A stretch of DNA of 64,000 bases from Lewinellaceae bacterium (GTDB lineage Bacteria; Bacteroidota; Bacteroidia; Chitinophagales; Saprospiraceae), in NCBI GenBank assembly GCA_020636405.1, contig JACJXW010000005.1, forward strand, positions 62,001 to 126,000, in the 5' to 3' direction. Position numbers and translations under genes: made by a program. The notes beneath the pieces were generated by a model. It saw nothing but the letters and a program-made list of their open reading frames with translations, did not search any database and was not told the origin of the DNA. Positions 46,338-55,158 of the stretch are shown here, piece by piece. Position 1 is the stretch's first letter. Each line of letters starts with the position of its first letter.

Positions 46338-49300
46338 ATGACCAAAATAGCCATCATAGGAACCTCCGGCCTTTTCCCAGGCTCCTCCACTCCGGAGGAA
46401 TTCTGGGATAACCTGATGCAGGGCAAGGACCTTACCAGCCTGGCTACGGAGGAGGACTTTGGGGTAGATCCGGAGATCTTTTACCAGCCTGGTAAAGGGG
46501 TGGTCGACAAATGTTACTCTCTGCGCGGGGGGTACATTCGCGATTTTCGGTTCGACCCTGATGGTTACGAATTGCCGGCGGAGCTCCTGGCCAGGCAGGA
46601 CAAGCTGTACCAGTGGCCGCTCTACGTTGCCCGGGAAGCTCTGCGGGAGGCGGGTTATTTTGGCGATAAAGAAAAATTGCAGCGGTGCGGCCTCATTTTG
46701 GGCAATCTGTCCTTCCCCACCGGTTCTTCGCACCGCCTGCTGGCGGAGGTTTATACCCAAACCCTGGAAAAGGCGCTGCGGGAGTTGCTGCAGGACGCAC
46801 AATTCACCATACCAGCCACCCAAAAGGACAAACCCGATAACGCCATCCTCGACTGGACGGTTTCTCAGATGGCCAGCCATGCCCTCGGGCTGGGCGCCGG
46901 ACATTATACGCTGGACGCCGCCTGTGCCACTTCCCTGTACGCCATCAAGCTGGCCTGCGACGAGCTGCTCACCGGCAAGGCCGATATGATGTTGGCGGGC
47001 GCCGTTTGTGCTTCCGACCAGTTGTTCATTCACATGGGCTTCTCCATTTTCCATGCCTATGCCGGTGCGGACGATAAGTTCGTCCCCCTCGACCAGGGTT
47101 CGGCCGGGCTGGTCTCCTCGGAAGGGGCCGGTATGGTGGTGCTCAAACGCCTGGAAGATGCCGAACGGGACGGCGACAACATCCTGGCCGTCATCGGTGG
47201 CATCGGCCTGTCCAACGACGGCCGCGGCAAGTTCCTGCTCAGCCCGCATCCCAAAGGGCAGCGGCTGGCCTTCGAGCGCGCCTACCTTGGGAACGGCATT
47301 TCTCCGGAAGAAACCTCCTACCTGGAATGCCATGCTACCGGCACGCCGCTCGGCGACCTGACCGAGATGAATTCTATCGCTGATTTCTTCGCCGAGCATC
47401 AGGCGCGGCCCCTGCTCGGTTCGGTCAAATCCAACATGGGGCACCTGCTCACCGCCGCGGGTATGACCGGTTTACTGAAGGTGCTGCTGGCCATGCAGAA
47501 AGATGCCATTCCCCCGAATATCAACCTGAAGGATGCCATCGTATCCAGGAACGGTTGGCTGGGAAAGGAGCAAATGATCCTGGAGCCTACCGCCTGGAAC
47601 CATCCTCACAAACAGGCGGGCATCAATTCCTTCGGCTTTGGCGGAACGAACGCCCACATGGTGGTGCAAAGCTATATGCCGGAACCCGCCGAAGCAAACC
47701 CCTGGCGGCCCGTTGAGCGGCAGCCGATGGCCATTATCGGCATGGATGCCCACTTTGGTAATTGTGTGGGGTTGGATGCGTTCTACTCCACCATTTACCA
47801 CGGGAAGCAGCATTTCAGGGCCCTGCCCCGGGGCCGTTGGAAAGGCTTCGATGAAAATGAAGCGCTGCTGAAAGCTTTCGGTTTCGCCAACGGCATGCCC
47901 CCCAAAGGAGCCTATATCGAAGATTTTGAGATCGACTTGTTGCGCTACAAAATTCAGCCGGCCGAGGCCGAAACACTGGAACCCCAGCAGGCCCTTATCC
48001 TGAAGGTGGCCGACAACGCTCTTCGGGATGCCGGACTGGAGGAGAGCCGTAATGTGGCGGTCCTCATCGCTATGGAGTCCGAACTGGCCATTCACCATTA
48101 CCTTGCGCGCTGGGACGCAAGCTGGCAGGTCAGGGCTGCTCTGGAGCATAGCGGTATCCAGCTCGACGAGGAGCAGGAAGCCAGGTTGGAAGAATTGTGT
48201 AAAAACGGCGTTTACTACCGGGAGGGATCCCAGACCCCCAGCCAGCACACCAGTTTTGTAGGCAACATCATGGCCAGCCGGGTAGCGGCGCTGTGGGATT
48301 TCTCCGGCCCGGCATTTACGGTGTCCTGTGGAGAACATTCGGTTTTCAAAGCCCTGGAGGTAGCGCAGAACCTGTTATCTCTTGGAGAAGTGGAAGCCGT
48401 GGTGGTCGGAGGTGTAGATTTTTCCGGAGGGCTGGAGAACGTCCTGCTTAGAAATAAAAAAGATAAGGCCAATCTGGCGGATCGGCCCAGCCTCTCTCTT
48501 AATGAGGAGGATCAAGGCTGGCTGGTGGGCGAAGGCGCCGGCGCCATCGTTTTAAAAAAGCTGGCGGAAGCAGAAAACGATAAGGTGTATGCCGTCATTG
48601 ACGGCCTGGAGGATAACAAGCCACTGGCTGAGGCCGGCTATCTGGAACTTGCGGCAACGGGTATCGCCCGTGAAGAAGAGGAGGAGCGGAGGTGGTTGCC
48701 GGGACAGCGGCCAAGAGGCTCCGTTGCTTTAGGCAGCATCAAGGCCAATATCGGGCACACCTATGCCGCTTCCGGTATCGCCGCCCTCATCAAAACGGCC
48801 CTCTGCCTGCACTATCGCTTCCTGCCGGGTATTCCCAACTGGAAAGGCCCGAAAGATGCCGCCGGCTTCGAAGGTAGCGGATATTATTTCCCGGAAAGAT
48901 CCCGCCCCTGGATACTGGAGAAAGGACAGCACAAGCGCCGCGCCGTGGTACACGGGTTGGAGGGCATGCAGGTACAGCTTTCTGAAGCCGCCTCCCATTT
49001 TGACATCAGGCCGGCGTTTCTGCAGAAAAGCACTCCGCACCTTTACATCCTGAAGGGCGATATGGAAAAAGAACTGCAGCAGCAACTATCCGCTCTGGAG
49101 ATCGCGGCGGAGAGTCCGGCGCCATTGGCGGAGATAGCTGCGCAATTTCATCTGAATAACCAGGCAAAGGAGGCCGGTTTTTGCATTGCCCTCATCGGGA
49201 AAACCAAAAAAGGGCTGTTGCAGGACATTCGCTATTTTCAGGAGAACCTGCGCGCGGCCTTTCAGGGCGGGCAATTGCTCAAAACGCCCACCGGCAGTTA

Positions 49301-52300
49301 TTTCACAACCAGGCCGCTGGGCAAAGAGGGCAAGGTGGCCTTCCTCTACCCAGGCTCTTCCACTGCCTATCCGTATTTGGGGCAGGACTTGTTCCAGCTT
49401 TTCCCGCAACTCTTCCCTCATTTTGAAGAGCTACTGTCCAACCTGGAGGAGTACATCTGGCCGGACTACCTGTTCCCCAAGAAGATCCGTTCCGGAGACA
49501 GCCCGAAGAACATTTACGACAATGCCATCGCCATGATGTCGGTAGGCGTCTTCTTTTCGGCTGCCTACACGCACATTCTGCGGGCTTTATTCGGGCTGGA
49601 GCCGCAGATCGCTTTCGGATACAGCATGGGCGAGTGCAGCAGCATGTGGTATTCCCTGGGGGTTTGGGGCGCTGATGAGACAAAGGAGTTCCAGGAATCT
49701 CCCATTTTCAAAAACCGGTTTGCCGGGAACCTGGAACTGCTGGCGGAGCACTGGGGCATCAGCACCGAAGAAGCAAAGGAACGCTGGGTGAGCCTGGTGC
49801 TGCTGGCGCCAAAGCAAGAGGTGGAAGCACTCGTAAAGGAGCAGGAGAAGGCTTTCCTGACCTTCATCAATACCGAAAATGAAGTTGTCATTTCCGGCGA
49901 CAAGGCCGTTTGCCTGTCGATTGCCGAACAGCTGAACTGTCCCACCCTGGCCATCCCTTTCCAGAATGTTATTCACCACGATTTTTGCGAGCGGGAGAGG
50001 GACGGGCTGCTTAAAATGCACAATTTCCCCCTGCGACAAGCGCCCGCAATTGATTTCTATTCCAGCATTACCCAATCCAGGATTGAGCTGGACAGCCTGG
50101 AGATCGCGGAGAATTCAACGGCGGTTTGTTGCATGCAGGTCGATTTCCCAAAGACAGTAAAAACCGTTTATGAAGCTGGCGCTCGTGTGTTCATCGAGCT
50201 GGGCGCCAACGCCACCTGTACCGGGTGGGTTAAGGCGGCACTAAAGGAAAAAGAACACCTGGCGGTGAGCATCAACCAAAAAGGCAAGCCCGATGCACAG
50301 TCGCTGCTGGAACTACTGGCCCAACTGGCCAGCCATGGCGTAGGGCTTGATCTCTCCATACTTTATCCGCCTGCGCGGGCGGAGCAACAGTCCCGGAGTT
50401 TTATGAAGAAGATCGTTCCGGGAGGGAGCCGCATTTTCGATACCCTCCTGAGTGAAGAGAACCGCAGGCATTTTGCTGCAGTCGAGGCCAGGAAAAAAGC
50501 CAGTGTCCTGACTTTAGCGGCAGGAGAGGAAGAAGAACCTTCCATTACCAATTATTCAACTTCTAAAGGATCCATTTCCATTATGGAAAGCAAAACGGAA
50601 GCAATTACGGCCAGCGCTCTGGCCCCGCAGGAGCGGATAGGCGAAAACGGCCTGCGGCTGCAGGACTACGAATCGGGCGAGCACCTGGAAGGTAAAACCA
50701 TCCTTTTCTCCCAGGAGGACCTGGAAGAGTTTGCCACCGGCAAGATCGCCAATGTTTTCGGCCCGGAATACGCCGTCATCGATACCTACCGCCGTCGGGT
50801 GATGCTGCCGATGCACCCTTACCTGCTGGTGAGCCGGGTGACCGGCCTTAGCGGTAAAATGGGGGAGTACAAGCCGTCCACCATGCAAACGGAGTACGAT
50901 ATTCCCTACGGCGCCTGGTTTACCACCGACCGGCAGATCCCCTGGGCGGTATCTGTGGAGTCCGGGCAGTGTGACCTGCTGCTGATCTCCTACCTGGGCA
51001 TCGATTTTCAGAATAAGGGCAACCTGGTCTACCGCCTGCTGGACTGTACCCTGACCTTTGTCGACGACCTGCCGTTTGAGGGGCAGACCCTGCGCTACGA
51101 TATTTCCATCAATTCCTTTGTTCGCAATGGCGACAACCTGCTATTCTTCTTCAGCTATCGCTGTTATGTGCAGGATCGGCTGGTCCTGAAAATGGATGGC
51201 GGGTGCGCCGGGTTCTTTACCGACGAACAACTGGAGGAAGGACACGGCGTGGTATACACCGAAAACGAACTGGAGGCCAGGCGAACAGCCCCGAAGAAGC
51301 ATTTCACGCCTTTGCTCCGGACCCATAAGACGTCCTTTTCCAAGGAAGACCTGCGCCATCTTATCAATGGCGAAATGGAGAAGTGTTTTGAAGATGAATC
51401 CTACTTCGCCAATGGCCGCAACCCCTCCCTCTGCCTGCCGCCGGAAAAGATCCTGATGATCGACCGCATCACTTCGGTTGACCTGACGGGCGGCGCCTAC
51501 GGGCTGGGGTATATCGTGGCCGAAAAGGACCTGCATCCCGACGACTGGTACTTCCCCTGCCACTTCCGGGACGATGAGGTGCTGGCCGGCTCTCTGCAGG
51601 CCGAGGGCGGCGGCAACCTGCTGCGCTTTTTCATGCTGATGCTGGGCCTGCAGCGGCTGACCAAGGACGCCCGCTACCAGCCCGTCTTTGACCTGCCGCA
51701 GAAGGTGCGCTGTCGCAAACAGGTGACGCCCCAGAAAGACACCAAGCTCGTCTACAAGCTGGAGATCAAGGAGATCGGCCTGATCCCCAATCCTTACGTG
51801 ATCGGTGACCTGGAGATCATCTCCGATGGAGTGGTGACGGTACACTTTGAGAACCTGGGCCTGCAGCTGAGGGAAAAATCTAACCCGCGCTACCTGGAGA
51901 ATACCCCGGGCGTGAAGGTATCCCCGCGTTCGGAAGGCGCCCTTTTGAACGAAAAAGACATCACTACCTTTGCCCTCGACGACCTGTCGAAGTGCTTTGG
52001 CCCGGAATTTGCCGTCTATGACGGGCGGACGGTCTCCCGGCAGCCCAATACAGACCTGCAGCTGATCTCCCGGGTATTGAAAATTGAAGGTGAGCGTTTT
52101 GATTTCTCCAAGCCATCTGCCATTCTGGCGGAGTACGACGTGCCGGACGATGCCTGGTATTACGAGCAAAACTCCGCCCATACCATGCCTTACTCCATCC
52201 TGATGGAGATCGCACTGCAGCCTTGCGGGTTGCTGGGCGCCTATCAGGGCAGCACCCTGCAGTTTGCAGACAAGAACCTCTACTTCCGCAACCTGGACGG

Positions 52301-53090
52301 CGAGGGAGAACTGTTCGATCTGCCCACAGGTACGGACCTTAGAGGAAAAACGATCATCAATAAAGCCGTGCTCGCTTCTTCGGTAGCGCTGGGCGGCACC
52401 ATCCTCCAGAATTATACCTTTGAGCTTTCGGTGGACGGCCAGGTTTTCTACAAAGGAAAATCCTCTTTCGGCTTTTTCCCCGGCGAGGCGCTGGCTTCTC
52501 AGGTTGGGCTGGACGGCGGAAAGGAGGTGGCCCCCTGGTTTGAAACCGAGCAACTGCAGCCTAAGGACTATATGCAGGTAAAGCTGGATTCCTTGTACGG
52601 AAAGATGAAACTCTACAAAGCGCCGGGCGGCAAGCCCCACTATCGGCTGGCGGAAGATCAGCTCGATTTGCTGGACAAGCTGCTCATCGCCAAAAATCAA
52701 GGGCAGTACGGTAAAGGGTACATCCATGCCACCAAGATGATGAAACCCTACGACTGGTTCTTTACCTGCCATTTCTACCAGGATCCGGTAATGCCCGGTT
52801 CACTGGGCGTAGAGGCCATTTTGCAGGCTATGCAGGTGTTTGCCCTGCAGCAGGATCTGGGCAAGGATTTTGCCTCGCCGAAATTCGTCCAACTGCCGAA
52901 CCACAAGACGGTTTGGAAGTACCGCGGGCAGATCCTTCTGAATGTTAAGGAGATGCACCTAGAAGTGCACATCAAGGCCATTGAACAACGAGGGGAACAA
53001 CTGGTCCTCGTTGCCGATGCTTATCTGTGGAACGATAAGATGCGGATCTATCAGGTGACGGATCTGGCGTTGGGCATAGAAGAGGAATGA
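46338..53090 (+). CDS. pfaC: PUFA synthase PfaB/PfaC fusion: KS-CLF-AT-DH-DH
   Basis: 2250 residues. KS (about 1-450) has Cys196 in DAACATSLYA, His332 in ECHATGTPLGD and His369 in GHLLTAAG. The chain-length factor (about 460-880) resembles KS but its active-site Cys position carries Gly in TVSCGEHSVFKALE, typical of CLF. An AT (about 1000-1370) has FGYSMGECSS with Ser1096 and corresponds to PfaB. Two FabA-like DH domains follow, with PCHFRDDEVLAGSL (His1742) and TCHFYQDPVMPGSL (His2145), preceded by hot-dog halves. In gammaproteobacteria the AT is a separate gene (pfaB); the KS-CLF-AT order here resembles myxobacterial Pfa3 and thraustochytrid OrfB. The DHs install and isomerise double bonds. 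Confidence 0.93.
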   Translation: MTKIAIIGTSGLFPGSSTPEEFWDNLMQGKDLTSLATEEDFGVDPEIFYQPGKGVVDKCYSLRGGYIRDFRFDPDGYELPAELLARQDKLYQWPLYVAREALREAGYFGDKEKLQRCGLILGNLSFPTGSSHRLLAEVYTQTLEKALRELLQDAQFTIPATQKDKPDNAILDWTVSQMASHALGLGAGHYTLDAACATSLYAIKLACDELLTGKADMMLAGAVCASDQLFIHMGFSIFHAYAGADDKFVPLDQGSAGLVSSEGAGMVVLKRLEDAERDGDNILAVIGGIGLSNDGRGKFLLSPHPKGQRLAFERAYLGNGISPEETSYLECHATGTPLGDLTEMNSIADFFAEHQARPLLGSVKSNMGHLLTAAGMTGLLKVLLAMQKDAIPPNINLKDAIVSRNGWLGKEQMILEPTAWNHPHKQAGINSFGFGGTNAHMVVQSYMPEPAEANPWRPVERQPMAIIGMDAHFGNCVGLDAFYSTIYHGKQHFRALPRGRWKGFDENEALLKAFGFANGMPPKGAYIEDFEIDLLRYKIQPAEAETLEPQQALILKVADNALRDAGLEESRNVAVLIAMESELAIHHYLARWDASWQVRAALEHSGIQLDEEQEARLEELCKNGVYYREGSQTPSQHTSFVGNIMASRVAALWDFSGPAFTVSCGEHSVFKALEVAQNLLSLGEVEAVVVGGVDFSGGLENVLLRNKKDKANLADRPSLSLNEEDQGWLVGEGAGAIVLKKLAEAENDKVYAVIDGLEDNKPLAEAGYLELAATGIAREEEEERRWLPGQRPRGSVALGSIKANIGHTYAASGIAALIKTALCLHYRFLPGIPNWKGPKDAAGFEGSGYYFPERSRPWILEKGQHKRRAVVHGLEGMQVQLSEAASHFDIRPAFLQKSTPHLYILKGDMEKELQQQLSALEIAAESPAPLAEIAAQFHLNNQAKEAGFCIALIGKTKKGLLQDIRYFQENLRAAFQGGQLLKTPTGSYFTTRPLGKEGKVAFLYPGSSTAYPYLGQDLFQLFPQLFPHFEELLSNLEEYIWPDYLFPKKIRSGDSPKNIYDNAIAMMSVGVFFSAAYTHILRALFGLEPQIAFGYSMGECSSMWYSLGVWGADETKEFQESPIFKNRFAGNLELLAEHWGISTEEAKERWVSLVLLAPKQEVEALVKEQEKAFLTFINTENEVVISGDKAVCLSIAEQLNCPTLAIPFQNVIHHDFCERERDGLLKMHNFPLRQAPAIDFYSSITQSRIELDSLEIAENSTAVCCMQVDFPKTVKTVYEAGARVFIELGANATCTGWVKAALKEKEHLAVSINQKGKPDAQSLLELLAQLASHGVGLDLSILYPPARAEQQSRSFMKKIVPGGSRIFDTLLSEENRRHFAAVEARKKASVLTLAAGEEEEPSITNYSTSKGSISIMESKTEAITASALAPQERIGENGLRLQDYESGEHLEGKTILFSQEDLEEFATGKIANVFGPEYAVIDTYRRRVMLPMHPYLLVSRVTGLSGKMGEYKPSTMQTEYDIPYGAWFTTDRQIPWAVSVESGQCDLLLISYLGIDFQNKGNLVYRLLDCTLTFVDDLPFEGQTLRYDISINSFVRNGDNLLFFFSYRCYVQDRLVLKMDGGCAGFFTDEQLEEGHGVVYTENELEARRTAPKKHFTPLLRTHKTSFSKEDLRHLINGEMEKCFEDESYFANGRNPSLCLPPEKILMIDRITSVDLTGGAYGLGYIVAEKDLHPDDWYFPCHFRDDEVLAGSLQAEGGGNLLRFFMLMLGLQRLTKDARYQPVFDLPQKVRCRKQVTPQKDTKLVYKLEIKEIGLIPNPYVIGDLEIISDGVVTVHFENLGLQLREKSNPRYLENTPGVKVSPRSEGALLNEKDITTFALDDLSKCFGPEFAVYDGRTVSRQPNTDLQLISRVLKIEGERFDFSKPSAILAEYDVPDDAWYYEQNSAHTMPYSILMEIALQPCGLLGAYQGSTLQFADKNLYFRNLDGEGELFDLPTGTDLRGKTIINKAVLASSVALGGTILQNYTFELSVDGQVFYKGKSSFGFFPGEALASQVGLDGGKEVAPWFETEQLQPKDYMQVKLDSLYGKMKLYKAPGGKPHYRLAEDQLDLLDKLLIAKNQGQYGKGYIHATKMMKPYDWFFTCHFYQDPVMPGSLGVEAILQAMQVFALQQDLGKDFASPKFVQLPNHKTVWKYRGQILLNVKEMHLEVHIKAIEQRGEQLVLVADAYLWNDKMRIYQVTDLALGIEEE

Positions 53091-53100
53091 TGAAGGGGGA

Positions 53101-53190
53101 GATGGGATTTGGGATTTTTGATGTGCGATGTGCGATTTTTGATTTGCGATGTGCGATTTTTGATTTGCGATTTTTCATTTTGATTTTTAG
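53101..53190. repeat. Tandem GCGATTTTTGAT repeat between pfaC and pfaD
   Basis: Several imperfect units of about 21-23 bases (TGCGATGTGCGATTTTTGAT and variants). The same GTGCGATTTTTGAT core occurs in the dispersed repeats at 33603-33779 and 54889-55030. It fills nearly the entire pfaC-pfaD gap and leaves no room for a separate promoter. Confidence 0.7.
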
Positions 53191-53192
53191 AT

Positions 53193-54833
53193 ATGACCAT
53201 GGAACTGACCTATAACAACATACCAACCAACCTCAATTGGAAAGGCTCTCCGCGAGCCGTGGCATTTGATGCATCCGGTATTCGTGAAAAGCTGACCCGT
53301 ACAGAGCTGCCCTGTTTTGTCGTGCGGGATTTTCGCGGCCGTATCGGCCTGAGTAACGAAGGCGAGCTTACCGCTGACGGCAAGGGGCTGCAATTGCTGG
53401 CAATGGCTGGCGCTTTGCCTCCCGGCCAGTTGGGCGATCCCACTTTTCGCCAGGATTACAACCTGAAATACGCCTACAAGACCGGCGCCATGGCCAACGG
53501 CATCGCCTCCGAGGCGCTGGTCATCGCCATAGGCAAGGCCGGTTTACTCGGCTCTTTCGGCGCTGCCGGGTTGGTTCCCTCCCGCGTATTGCAGGCCATT
53601 GAGCACATCCAGGGTGAACTGCGGCGGGAGTCCTACGCTTTCAACCTCATTCACAGCCCGAACGAGGAAGCGCTGGAAGCCGGCGCGGTGAAGCTGTATC
53701 TGGAACGGGGAGTACACGTAGTGGAAGCATCGGCCTTTTTGGCCCTGACCGAGCACATCGTACACTACCGGGTAGCGGGCCTCAGCCCGGGGGAGGACGG
53801 CAATGTAAAGATCAACAACAAGGTCATCGCGAAAATATCGAGGAAGGAGGTGGCCGCCCACTTTATGCAGCCCGCTCCGGAGCGGTTCCTCCAATTGCTG
53901 CTGGAAAAGGGGAAGATCACCCCTGAACAGGCAGCTCTTGCCGTCCGTGTGCCCATGGCCGATGACATTACGGTCGAGGCCGATTCCGGCGGCCATACCG
54001 ACAACCGCCCGCTGGTGGCCCTGCTGCCGTCCATCATTCAGCTGCGGGATGAACTGCAGGAAAAGCACCAGTTCGATCAGAAGATCCGCGTTGGGGCGGC
54101 GGGAGGCATTTCTACGCCGGCCTCGGCCCTGGCCGCCTTCATGATGGGCGCTGCTTATATCGTTACCGGTTCCGTCAACCAGGCTTGTATAGAGGCGGGC
54201 ACCTCCGAGCATGTGCGCAAGTTGCTGGGCACGGTGGCCTCCACCGACGTCATGATGGCGCCGGCCTCCGATATGTTCGAGATGGGGGTGGAACTGCAGG
54301 TGCTCAAACGAGGCACCCTTTTCGGCCCGCGCGCCAAGAAGTTGTATGACTACTACCTCCGGTACAAGTCGATCGAAGAGATCCCGGCGGAGGAACGCCA
54401 GAAGATGGAGCAGCAGGTCTTTCAGCGGCCGCTGGAGGATGTTTGGCAGGACTGCATCGAATTCTTCCGCAATCGGGACCCGGAACAGATCGAACGCGCA
54501 GAAGGCAACCCGCACCGCAAGATGGCCCTCATCTTCCGCTGGTACCTGGGGCTGTCTTCCAACTGGGCCAACGCCGGCACGCAGGGGCGTGCGCAGGACT
54601 ACCAGATCTGGTGCGGCCCGGCTATGGGCGCCTTCAACGACTGGGTGAAGGGCACGTACCTGGAAGATTATAAAAACCGCAATGCCGCCGATGTGGCGGA
54701 ACAGATCATGCAAGGCGCGGCTTATCTGTACCGGGTACAATCGCTGAAGATGCAGGGCGTAGGCTTACCGCTGGAATGGGAGCGGTTTGTTCCAACGGAG
54801 CAACGAGCGGAGGCCGGCCTTTTAATGCCATAG
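53193..54833 (+). CDS. pfaD: PUFA synthase PfaD, flavin-dependent enoyl reductase
   Basis: 546 residues from the ATG at 53193. It is an FMN-dependent TIM-barrel of the 2-nitropropane dioxygenase/FabK type: the flavin-binding region runs through GILGSFGAAGL-like sequence (KAGLLGSFGAAGLVPSR) and the late GAAYIVTGSVNQACIEAG. PfaD reduces the trans-2 double bond of the growing chain in the PUFA cycle. The long C-terminal extension (after residue about 420) with YLGLSSNWANAGTQGR is specific to PfaD. It is the last gene of the operon-like run; a short repeat-rich gap separates it from pfaC. Confidence 0.94.
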   Translation: MTMELTYNNIPTNLNWKGSPRAVAFDASGIREKLTRTELPCFVVRDFRGRIGLSNEGELTADGKGLQLLAMAGALPPGQLGDPTFRQDYNLKYAYKTGAMANGIASEALVIAIGKAGLLGSFGAAGLVPSRVLQAIEHIQGELRRESYAFNLIHSPNEEALEAGAVKLYLERGVHVVEASAFLALTEHIVHYRVAGLSPGEDGNVKINNKVIAKISRKEVAAHFMQPAPERFLQLLLEKGKITPEQAALAVRVPMADDITVEADSGGHTDNRPLVALLPSIIQLRDELQEKHQFDQKIRVGAAGGISTPASALAAFMMGAAYIVTGSVNQACIEAGTSEHVRKLLGTVASTDVMMAPASDMFEMGVELQVLKRGTLFGPRAKKLYDYYLRYKSIEEIPAEERQKMEQQVFQRPLEDVWQDCIEFFRNRDPEQIERAEGNPHRKMALIFRWYLGLSSNWANAGTQGRAQDYQIWCGPAMGAFNDWVKGTYLEDYKNRNAADVAEQIMQGAAYLYRVQSLKMQGVGLPLEWERFVPTEQRAEAGLLMP

Positions 54834-54888
54834 AACTCGCGATGACTCCTGCGAATCAGGGGCTAAAGAGCCCTGAACGGAAAGGGCT

Positions 54889-55030
54889 GGGAGTGCACAA
54901 TATCAGGCAGATTATACGATACCTTTGGTACGGTGAAATGTGCGATTTTTGATGGGGCTCTTTGGAAGCAGCCCTTCCGCTCGCCCTACATCGAAAACCG
55001 AACTTCACAAATCAAACATCATAAATCAGA
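54889..55030 (+). repeat. Dispersed repeat, partner of 33603-33779
   Basis: Aligns with the reverse complement of 33603-33779 over nearly its whole length, with one 20-base difference in length. Begins three bases after the weak hairpin behind pfaD. Confidence 0.65.
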
Positions 55031-55060
55031 AAGGCGGCCTGCTAAAGCAGCACAAAAAGT

Positions 55061-55134
55061 AGAAATATTGAAATACATTGTCCGCCTAAGCAGGGCGCGG
55101 ATTTCAAAGCATTTCTACGTATTTCTCTATTTTT
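55061..55134 (-). repeat. Short dispersed repeat, copy 2
   Basis: On the minus strand it starts AAAAATAGAGAAATACGTAG and contains AATGTATTTCAATATTTCT, matching 27416-27509 at both ends with a shorter middle. Confidence 0.5.
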
Positions 55135-55158
55135 AAACTGGCCGGGTTCCGCCTTGTT

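Larger units (their letters stand above)
54834..55158. other. 325-base repeat-rich gap after pfaD
   Basis: No gene. Holds a weak hairpin (AGCCCT/AGGGCT, 54869-54888), a dispersed repeat (54889-55030) and a second short repeat (55061-55134). Confidence 0.65.

Noticed and set aside
46326..47444. Long minus-strand ORF antisense to pfaC
   Set aside because: No domain or start support; GC-rich codon bias gives long shadows opposite the synthase genes.
53101..53190. CRISPR-like array
   Set aside because: Repeats are contiguous and imperfect with no spacers and no cas genes.
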